From positions 62,001 to 126,000 of the forward strand of contig DF237057.1 of the NCBI GenBank assembly GCA_000708835.1: a DNA stretch of 64,000 nt, given 5' to 3'. The notes below the pieces were generated by a model, which had not been told where the DNA came from, did not search any database, and worked only from the letters and a program-made list of their open reading frames with translations. Below, piece by piece: positions 55,601-64,000 of this stretch (position 1 is its first letter; each line of letters begins with the position of its first letter). The stretch comes from Klebsormidium nitens (lineage: Eukaryota > Streptophyta > Klebsormidiophyceae > Klebsormidiales > Klebsormidiaceae). A program made the translations under genes and the position numbers.

Positions 55601-58600
55601 GGCCCATTCCCACCGGCCGTCACGATGCCGGGCAAGCCCAAACGCTCCGGCAAGAGGAACGCTGCTACTGTCTCGGCCACCGCAAAGGAGGAGGAGACCG
55701 TCGGAGCGCGCGCTGGCGGTTGCATACCTGTAGAAACAAAGATAAAGGTTGGATATGCTTCCAAGAGCTTGGCAAGTCTCCTTCATGGGAGAGTCGAGGG
55801 ACCACCATCAACAAGATCGACTGCGCAATAACACCGGAGTTGTTCTTTGGCTCAGTCCGTTTCGTTTTTATAATCTCAACAGGCTCTAATAACTTCTATA
55901 CGTGGCAAAGCTTAAAAACGACCATTCTCTAAGAGGAGAGAACTTCTAGGGCGCAGAACAAAAGCGCAGAAAAGCAATCCCGAAAAGCTTCAGGACTTAC
56001 ATGCACGGCGGAGGCCCTTCTCCCTCTGTCTGGACCTCCTTCCACTCGTAGGGCTTTGCAGCAGTATCCAGGGCCCACACGTCCGAGAGGGGACGCTTGC
56101 CTGCATCACAGGGAAGAGGACTCAGAAAAGGAATGCTCAGATAAAAGTCATCGACAGACCATGCCAATACTTCTTCAGTTAAGCGTTGTGGAACCTGTTT
56201 CACTTTTACAAGTTACAGGTTAATCATAGTGAGGTGCGATCTCAGGTCCACGGGTCGACCGTTCACTTCTTGAAGCTTTCGTGCAGCTTGGCAGACTCAC
56301 TACTGTAGGATGCAATGTGTAAGAACGCGTTTCTTGAGAAGAACACGGTATGGCTCATTGAGATCAGGGATGCAAGTATCTGCGTCAATCCTCACCGTCG
56401 TTGCCACTGATTGACAGAAGGAAGCGCTGCCCCACAAGCGCCATCACGTGACCATACCTGGGACCTGGGCCAGGGCCCTGAACAACCACCCTGCAAACAG
56501 AATAACTTTGTCAAACCTTACTCACTAGTCTCGTCTCTTCTGCTCATCCATTTTCCCCAACTTGGAGGTCCTAAATGCATTCAGAGAGAGAAGGCTTGAA
56601 CTCCAACGTAAATGATTCCGGTCTACATCCTTTTAGTATCTTTTGAAGACTGTTGTCTTTTCAGCAGTCCCTTCACTCTTCCTTTGTTGAATCGTAATCC
56701 TTTTGGAATCAGCCTGGAAGTGTCGTGTCTACTGACAACAGATTGCAGCTAAACTCAATCTTGTGCAGCAATCAAAAGGCTTAGCAAGGCGGGGAAACAA
56801 CATGTTGACAGAGCTTGCAGACCCTTCGCCAGTGCAGGGCGGACGCACTACACCAGATGAGAACGCTCATGTCCTCTGCATCATCCCATCTACGGGGCTG
56901 AATAAAAAAGAAATTGGATACTGCACAATTGTACAAGCATTTGAGCTGAACGGCAATCTCTACCCTCGGCTCCTCAGTCTGACAGTCTGTTTCAGAAGTG
57001 ACTAGCATCAGGGCTTAGGAAGAACAGGGCTCACAATAGCTCCAAGATCCTGGCACCCGTGGCTTTTTCTGTGACTAGCATCAGGGCTTAGGAAGAACAG
57101 CGCTCGCAATAGCTCCAAGATTCTGGCACCCATGGCTTTTGCTGTCCCTCAGAAAGGAGCACAGGAACGGAAGACACACCTATGCCAGCGGGGTTTTGGC
57201 CCTGTCAGGTCTAGGACATGCAGATCGTCCGTCGCCAATCCTGCTGGACCAATGCCCCCCTGCACGACAACCATCGTGCCGACTGCGGTCGCGGCATGCG
57301 CTGCCCTTGGAGATGGCGGCTCTCCAATCGGTTGAAGCCTGCGAAAAGAACAAACGTTAAGCATATCCAAAAAGCCTTTTCTTCCCGTCATAGGTGGGGA
57401 CAACGTTTGTGAACTTCTTTGTCCAGTCATGAGGTCTGAAACAGCAATAGCAAATGAGGAAGGGCCTGACGGTGTTGAATTGCTTAAGGCTTGAGGCATG
57501 GGCAAACTAGCGAGAGACAGCACAACAAAGCTGGTCAAAGAGGTTGGCAGCAGCACTGTGGCTTCAACAAGAATCCAAAAAAAAGAGCGCTAGTGTGGAG
57601 ACGCACATCTATATTTCCTTTCTGTCATGTATCGCTCGTCATTGCAACAAGATCGTCTCATTAACTCGTGAATGCTACGCTACGAGTGAGATTCATTCTG
57701 AACGGGTGACCTATAGGGGCAGTATAAACAACGAGGCCCTCCAGATCCTGCTGTGCACTTTTTTCAAGCTAAGCTCCTCTTCAAGAGACTTGCGACATGC
57801 TTGCGCGAGCTAACAGGGAATTGTATAGCAGTCCAATCAGTGAAAGGGGCTCCGTCGCAAGTCAGAATCCAAACCCTAATGGCAAGAGTAAAAATAAAGC
57901 TTCTACACAAAGGACAGAATAACCGGGATGACTTACTTGGTCCATGTCTTTGTTGCAATATCATATGCGTGCACGTCTGCTGTTGCTCCAGCCAATCCTG
58001 CAGAACGGAGACTTGCTTATTTAAGGAGAGCGCAACGGAGTGGTACAAGCGAGCGGAAATCCTAGGAACACTCTCATGCACTTGAGTAAGTTTCCGCCAA
58101 GTAGGGAGCAAGTTCCGGAACTTGTTGACAAGTTACAGCACTCTGCGTCGCCTTGCAAGTGGAAGTAGAAAGGAAAACCATCGCTGCTTGGAATTGTCAG
58201 CATTTGTCAAGCAAGGTAAGGGGACCTTCGCAGCCATAGATTGTTGGAAAAACGTTTCAAATACTGCATGTGTAAGTAAGGGAACGTCGCGCAGTATGCT
58301 ACACCTTCAAGCCCTTCTGTCTATGCTACTGGTGCAGCCCCAAACAGTGCAAAATGCACACAGATGCTCACACCCTCTGCCTTCAGAAAAAGTAGTCTAT
58401 CCAGCGAATAGAAACCTTCACAATGTTGCGGATCATTTTTCCTGTCACTGAAGGACCTCCTATGTGATCCTTCACTCAGCAGAGTGTGTTTAAAGGAGAA
58501 TCTATGCAACAGTTGCCTTTTGGTAGCACCTTGTAGAATCCGTACCAGAGGCAAACATAGCCGCATGTCCCTGATATCATAGAAGGCAAGCAAGAAGTTG

Positions 58601-59122
58601 CTACTATCCAATGGTCGATGCCGTCGCAAACATGTTTGCAGGAATCATGCAGATAAATCTGAGAGCTTATGACATAAACGCGTCCACATCTAAACCCCGC
58701 CATTCCAAATTCTCCATGTTTTTCTGCGGAAGGATGAAATGCGTTGGAGCTTGCTTCCTGAACAGATGGTAAAACGCAAAAGAGCGAAGCCCTGACCGAT
58801 TCTCATGGTCTTGACTTAAGCTGCCTGAACATCATTCTGAACCCTACAATCAGAACAGGCAAATGGACTTACGAATCCCTGCTCCACCGCCACTGCCTCC
58901 TGGACCAGCTGCGCCCCCGCTCCCTTCCAAGGCAGTCGCTCCTCCAAAAAGGATCAACCTTGGACCTACGTAACCTGACGAGCCTGGCTCTCCTGAAGGT
59001 GCTAGCGCCGTCAGCGTATGTCCACAACGGGGACCAGGCACATCCCCAAGCGTTGACAACAGGCTAGGGGTTGGCGCCGGGCGTGGCTGATCGCCTTCGA
59101 CCATTGGTTCAGCATCCCCCAT
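49630..59122 (-). CDS. BSL: BSL/BSU1-type Ser/Thr phosphatase with N-terminal kelch repeats (PPKL)
   Basis: In land plants this family dephosphorylates BIN2-type GSK3 kinases in brassinosteroid signalling and also acts in cell-polarity and stomatal pathways. Fifteen exons, all in phase, give 958 aa: 59122-58873, 57997-57937, 57338-57180, 56490-56396, 56100-56001, 55727-55474, 55164-55010, 54517-54323, 53918-53730, 53321-52889, 52550-52306, 51912-51814, 51287-51000, 50415-50280, 49847-49630. Kelch repeats fill about residues 25-380 ([48 protein letters not shown]). A linker carries [13 protein letters not shown] and [18 protein letters not shown]. The PP1-like domain is complete: GDLHG 658-662, GDYVDRG 692-698, GNHE 724-727, [17 protein letters not shown]. 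The C-terminus ([15 protein letters not shown]) matches land-plant BSLs. One copy in an alga lacking brassinosteroid signalling would suggest an older role. Very sure. Confidence 0.97.
56998..57143. repeat. Direct tandem duplication of 73 bases
   Basis: Units at 56998-57070 and 57071-57143 begin GTGACTAGCATCAGGGCTTA and end CCATGGCTTTTGCT or a close variant, with five or so differences. The array lies in BSL intron 3, just downstream of the exon 3 donor (57179), and is not exon-derived. Confidence 0.9.
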
Positions 59123-60865
59123 GATGAACCGCGCTTTCAGCTAAGTGCCAAGTCAGAGGTAAAAGTCTGCAACAAGTTTTCCGCCCGTGACATGCATTCT
59201 TTGGTAGACAGTGTCTGCTGAACTCCCACCTTCCTAAGCGAGGAAATCGGATCTCTCAGTGCTTGCAACCATCCAAATGGTCACAAAGGCGCCTTCCTGC
59301 CACTTCTGCTTTTCAGCTGTCTTGACTGCTTTCGCGCCATGGTGAGCCTGGACTGCGCACGAGCCTCTCAGTATCAACTAGAGCGAGCATGTTTCGCTGT
59401 GCAAAGTCTGATGTCAGCATGTATAAGCATGTGGCTGCTCCGTATGCTGTCGATATACATCCACCTTCTAATCTGACGGTTGCAAGGAGTTACAAAATCC
59501 TTACAGGTGATTGGTATGTTCTCTAACGTCAGATGTAACTTTCCTATGTAACACCGACGGCCCAGGTTGCGGACATGCTAACAAGGGTACGGTTGCGGGG
59601 TTAGAGCCCAACTTCGACCTTAACCTGAAAACTCGATGAGGGTGTCCTCGCCACGAGTCTAGCAAGAGGCTGCCACGTTGCATCCGAACAGCTAGCAGAT
59701 CAAGGCATCCTTTTCAATCTAGCTTCTTTACATCTTCAGCGTAGCCTCGAACCAAAGTCTTAGTCGCAAAGTTTTACCATACTGATCTCCGAACCTCTGA
59801 CAAATCTGCAGCTCGACTAAGGAGTCCTGCTTCCAGGATCGCTAAAAGGCAAGCTGAGCAAATGAGCCCCCAGTGAATCTATTGTCCTCGATCTTTCCGC
59901 ATGATTTCGAGCGCTCAAAGCCAGCAGAACTTGAAAATGTTGCAAAGCCTGAGAGCCTGAACAATCGACTCTCTCCTGAAGGCTGCTGTCGATCCTCGGA
60001 GACCTGATGCGAGAATCGGAAAAGCATCATGGTACGGGTCTGAGCTACAGAGCGAAGGCTGACGACCTCGATCAAGTCAGAAGCTCCTCTCTTGGAGGTG
60101 AGACTAGACTAAGAGACTTGTCGCTGTGTGACAGAGACTTCAATTTCTGTACGTTCAGAAGCCACAAGACTCACAAGACGGCCCTAATGATTTCACTGAT
60201 TCCATGGATCCAGCAGTCTCTAGTTGCAGATCACCTCTCATTCGACCTCGCTCGGCTTTCCCTGAACAAAAAGTTCATTTCAGGATTGAGTGGTGAACAA
60301 AGGCCAGAATCTCAGTGACAGATGTCTCATGTACGTAAGAAACATGTTGCTTACGTTCTTAAGAATGCTACTTCGGCCGGACGACTTTGGCTTATACTGA
60401 TGCTACTGGATAACAATTGTGAGCTTGTAGCTGCCCTCAATCTTATGTATCCTCGGCGGCCATGCCAAGGAGCCGACCATTTCGAGTCAAAACGGAATCT
60501 GCCTTCCTACCGAAATCCGTTCAATAGAAATCAGTAGATTGCTCCTGGTCCGCCTCCCCTGTTTTTGTTCGTCTTCGGTTTGAAAATCGAAGCGTTTAGT
60601 GTAGAAAAGCAGGAGAACTTTTTCCGACTTCCCACGGTACCGCTTGACCGTTAGGAACAGTATTCGCTCTTGACGAACTTCCGTCTTCTTTTTAAATCCA
60701 GATTTCCAGTCAGGTTACATCACTTGCAGCCACACAGTAAGTTTTTTGTTGCAAGTCTGCGCGGCAGATATCTGGTTTCATTCTGTTCTTTCTCGATCCT
60801 GAATACCTGATGTACTGATGCTTCTCCTCCTCCTCTAGTGCTGCGCACGCGCGTCTCGTCGACTC
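59123..60865. other. Divergent intergenic space
   Basis: About 1.7 kb between the BSL start codon and the start of the small secretory protein. It should hold both promoters. Short open frames on both strands lack support. Nothing else seen. Confidence 0.5.
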
Positions 60866-61990
60866 ATGAAGATGACACGTGTCCAGCTTCTCTTCATGTT
60901 CTGCCTCCTAGCCGTCATGGCTGCTCGAGTGGCGGCCGACTCTGGGGTCAATCCTACTTACACGCACACTTTCTGGCGTGACGTCAAAAACCCCAACCAG
61001 TAAGTCCACAGCCACTTTATTCTGAGAGCGCTAGCGCGCACCTGATTCTCGCAGATGCTAAGCTACTAGGAAAACCACTCGAACTCAAACATGCTTCGCA
61101 GTAGTAATTTGTGGTCAGCGGACTGAAATTTGCCAACGTAGTTGTGCCATGATATTGGAAAACTTCCGTTTGCGGGTGCCTGACAAAGCTTCGGCCCACC
61201 CGTCTTGGATGAAGAAATGGCCTTCGACATTTCGGTTAGCTTGTTCCGGCTCCGTTCCGGACCCGGAACGGATCCAATCGCCGTGATCGGAGAGCTCTGG
61301 CAAGAACAGTGGTTCCTAACGGTATGCCTAGCTGCTCAGTACAATCCTTATCTTGATAGATTGCCACTAGCTGCAATGCAGCCAGCGATCGCTTTGAAGG
61401 CGCTGCGATCGCAAAGGGTTGAATCCGCCCAACACAATTGGCAGTCAGTCTAGTCAGTCTAGTACCAGAGATTTTCCTTCCTCAATCCGCGGACTGTACA
61501 GACGTGTTATCTTTTTGGTACTCGAACCTAATAGAGGTAAAATGTATTGAAAAGCATTCAACTTCTCAGGCTCATGTCTCGCACCTGAAAACGAAATCGA
61601 AGACTCCGACGTGATGTCGACAAGCCTTTGGTATCACGTTACCCGATCACGACCAGATTTTAGCAATTCCCCAAAAAGAGACACTTATGCAAGTGACAAA
61701 AAACGGTTCAACTTTGCTCACTTTCAGACAATCCATCGAGCGTCTCCCTCCTTCTTCCAGATACTACAGCGATTTCCACCGGCTGGCGACTCACCTTCCC
61801 AAGTGACGTGTCCCGCATGGTCGCCTGCCAGTGCGCTCCCTTCGTGACGTCAGCGGACCGCCCGGCGAAGCACGGCTGGGCGCACGATCAAAGTGTCAAT
61901 AACGCCGGCGTCGCCAAGGGCCGCATCCTCAGCCGGAACGAGGCCGGGACGTCGACACCAGACCCCGACGCCGAGGCGTGCATGAGGTAG
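60866..61990 (+). CDS. Small secretory-pathway protein, function unknown; C-terminal end uncertain
   Basis: Exon 1 (60866-60999) encodes a classic signal peptide: KMTR, then a hydrophobic core LLFMFCLLAVMAARVAA, likely cut before DSGVNP. A good donor (gtaagt) follows in phase 2. The best partner exon, 61804-61990, uses 'cttcccaag' as acceptor and runs through MVACQCAP and GRILSRNEAG to a TAG at 61988. Total about 105 aa. Directly after the TAG the same frame stays open to 62131 and encodes a strongly hydrophobic helix (IVLTVLCILGPLFLVLLILW) and a Cys-rich tail, so the true product may be a membrane protein. Alternatives are a 62-base intron (61987-62048) or a different acceptor at 61761 that ends soon after. 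I do not recognise the family. Confidence 0.45.
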
Positions 61991-62131
61991 ATTCTGAAGG
62001 AGACGTACCCGACGCTCGAGATTGTGCTCACTGTGTTGTGCATTTTAGGACCGCTGTTTCTAGTGTTACTTATTTTGTGGTGTACAGCAGCCTGCTTCCT
62101 TGGATGCAATGACGAAGGGTTGTTCGGGTAA

Positions 62132-63055
62132 TAATGCTCGTCAGGACTTGATATGCCCGCGTCCTCGGCCAGGCTTCATCCATTTAAATGCCAGAGTTTT
62201 AAGATGATCTTATTTTCATGCAAGCCAATTGTTCAAACAAAATGCACAACGACGGATTCAATGATTGCAGTCGAATGATTGCAGTCGAAGCGAAGCTGAC
62301 TACTTTGAAAGTCTGATCTTCCGGGCCCGTGCTTAAACGCTGATGACAATCTCTTGGGAAACGTCGCGGACGGTTATAAAATCTTCAAACAAGGACGCAG
62401 AACTTTGAGAAAAGCTTCTATAATTGAAGAAATTCAGGTAGGTTGCTTAATCTACCTGTGGATGCAGCTAGAGCTATATGGCATATATGCCCATGGTTGA
62501 GTTTCCGAGTATGGTTAATGAGCATGGAGACTTCCGAGCGCATGGTTGATCGCTTCTTATCATCGGAATATCTCGATGAGTGCACCAATGATGGCATTAT
62601 GAGCACCATGCCATGGGCATTGAATCCGTTATAATCAATGATTATAGCGTGGCACCCTCAACTTATACATGAATGAGAAACAGCGCATGTGCAAGTCTTT
62701 GACTCAGTCGGTCACTGATACGGCTCGCTACGTCCTGAATGGCCGGCCCGTTGCATGGCGAGTCTAGTCGAAACGACTCGACCTAAGACATAATACTGTG
62801 ATTGAGCTGCAAATCAATCATGCTTGGATCTGGTGCCGCCGTGGGTAACCGTGTTTGGTTGAAAACGACATTTAAAGCTCAAGTGAGATGGCTCCACAAT
62901 CCAACCTAGATGCATGCATGGCACTTGCTAGACTTATAAGACCGATAGATATGTCAATCGAGAACCCACTTCTTAATATGCTTTGAGCAGTAGTCTCCAA
63001 AAATCAACTTTGTTTAGGGTACAACATCTAGGACGAATCAAGTCTTGGACTGTCG
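62132..63055. other. Convergent intergenic space
   Basis: About 0.9 kb between the end of the small secretory protein and the stop codon of the last gene. One short direct repeat (gattgcagtcgaa twice near 62265-62290). No gene support. Confidence 0.45.
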
Positions 63056-63987
63056 CTATGATAACGTCAAACCCAGAGCCCTTGCCGCCATTTCTTCAAC
63101 CCCACCCAAACTCGAAGTGCCGCTGGTTTCGGAAGGCGAACGAAGTTTCTGCCCAATCACGGCGCACACTTCCTGCAGGAGTGTTTCGCGTTCCTCCGAC
63201 GGTATTCGAGCCGACAGCCCATCGCCCACCAGCTCGAGCTTCGCCTGCAGATTTACGAGTGAGAAGACTCAATCTTTGAATGACCTGTTCCGCACCACAA
63301 CGCCCTGTATGTCCGACCTACTGTAACTTCCCTGTCATTTAAGTGGGGGGGGAGAACAGCCGCAGCTCATAGAGTATACCGAATCTAATTTCAATCCCAA
63401 CAAGGACGTCCGTCGCCTGCTCGCAAACAGGTCATTTCTAAGCAAAAGGGCCAGGAGAGGGGGCTTCCCATCATCTTATGACAAAGCCAAGCCACCTTAC
63501 GTGCAGGTCCAGTTCGGGTCATCGTTCGAGCTTCCCGAGAGGCTGAACTTTGAGCTTACAACTGCCTAGAGAAACCGCCTTCCGACTCCGACGGACGGGC
63601 CAGGGTCTTCTCATATTCAGGGGCCCTTAGGAAACAACTGAAACTTTGCTCCCCAAGAGGCGAAGATTCTGAGCCGAAACGCTCGATTAAGCCCAAGTGA
63701 GAATCCAAATGGACATCCAGATAACCCTCGTATATACATAGCACTGTGGCGAGCTGAGGAGATGAAGACGACAATCGACGGAATGCGACCAGTAGGAAGC
63801 GAATCAAGAAAACAGAAAGCTTCGACTGGTCGCAAACAACAAAAAGTAAGACGATGAGGACAGTACAACTGACGGGACGCCCCGTGCCCCTCACCGAATC
63901 AAGAGGCAGCGGAAAGGTGGACAGAATGAGAGCCAGGCCCGCCAGCTCTTGTCGAAGCTCCTTGATTCGCCCTTGCTTCATCAGTGC
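63056..63987 (-). CDS. 3' part of an unrecognised gene, partial at the right edge
   Basis: Four exons joined in phase, with good GT-AG sites: 63987-63895, 63565-63501, 63437-63380 and 63244-63056 (stop TAG 63056-63058). They encode the last 134 aa. The upstream exon starts with an acceptor (cccgtag) at 63988, so the 5' part lies outside the window. Visible features: a Leu-rich amphipathic stretch (IKELRQELAGLALILSTFPL), a Ser/Asn segment (GSSNDDPNWTC), and a helical acidic end (SEERETLLQEVCAVIGQKL). No catalytic motif or known fold is recognised. It could be a scaffold or complex subunit, but that is only a guess. Confidence 0.58.
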
Positions 63988-64000
63988 CTACGGGAAAATT

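Overview
The window reads as intron-rich nuclear DNA of a green, plant-lineage organism, most likely a streptophyte (charophyte) alga such as Klebsormidium. This is an inference: three genes belong to plant-lineage families (an augmin AUG5 subunit, a chromomethylase with BAH and chromo domains, and a BSL kelch-phosphatase), and a fourth carries two WRC motifs, a motif known from plant growth-regulating factors. Introns are spliceosomal GT-AG and mostly 150-900 bases. Two runs of N (4901-5412 and 47523-48251) show a draft assembly.

Layout, left to right: a RING-finger protein (+, 955-3003); AUGMIN subunit 5 (-, 12171-3675, 10 exons, 903 aa); a GATA/WRC/WRC/coiled-coil/RING protein (+, 13830-21030, 6 exons, 766 aa); an LptF/LptG-type permease of cyanobacterial flavour (-, 27511-22516, some exons unresolved); a small zinc-binding protein of unknown role (+, 27721-28989); a chromomethylase (-, 46761-30372, 26 exons, 1393 aa); a BSL/BSU1-type kelch-Ser/Thr phosphatase (-, 59122-49630, 15 exons, 958 aa); a small secretory-pathway protein (+, 60866-61990 or beyond); and the 3' part of an unrecognised gene (-, from past the right edge to 63056). 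Exon models were built by hand from splice sites. For AUG5, the GATA-WRC gene, the chromomethylase and the phosphatase, every junction is phase-consistent.

The genes do not form a pathway; they are ordinary eukaryotic neighbours. They cover microtubule branching (AUG5), DNA methylation (CMT), phosphatase signalling (BSL), likely transcription or ubiquitin functions (the RING and GATA-WRC proteins), and plastid or envelope lipid transport (the permease).

The most striking feature is not a gene. Introns of at least three genes carry tandem, partly decayed copies of the adjoining exon edge, including its splice site. AUG5 has at least seven copies of the exon 9 start in intron 8. In AUG5 intron 5, donor-side copies of exon 5 face acceptor-side copies of exon 6. 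The GATA-WRC gene and the chromomethylase show the same pattern, and the permease gene may. This looks like a recurrent local process that enlarges introns and creates decoy splice sites. A second candidate novelty is the GATA-WRC-WRC-coiled coil-RING domain combination.
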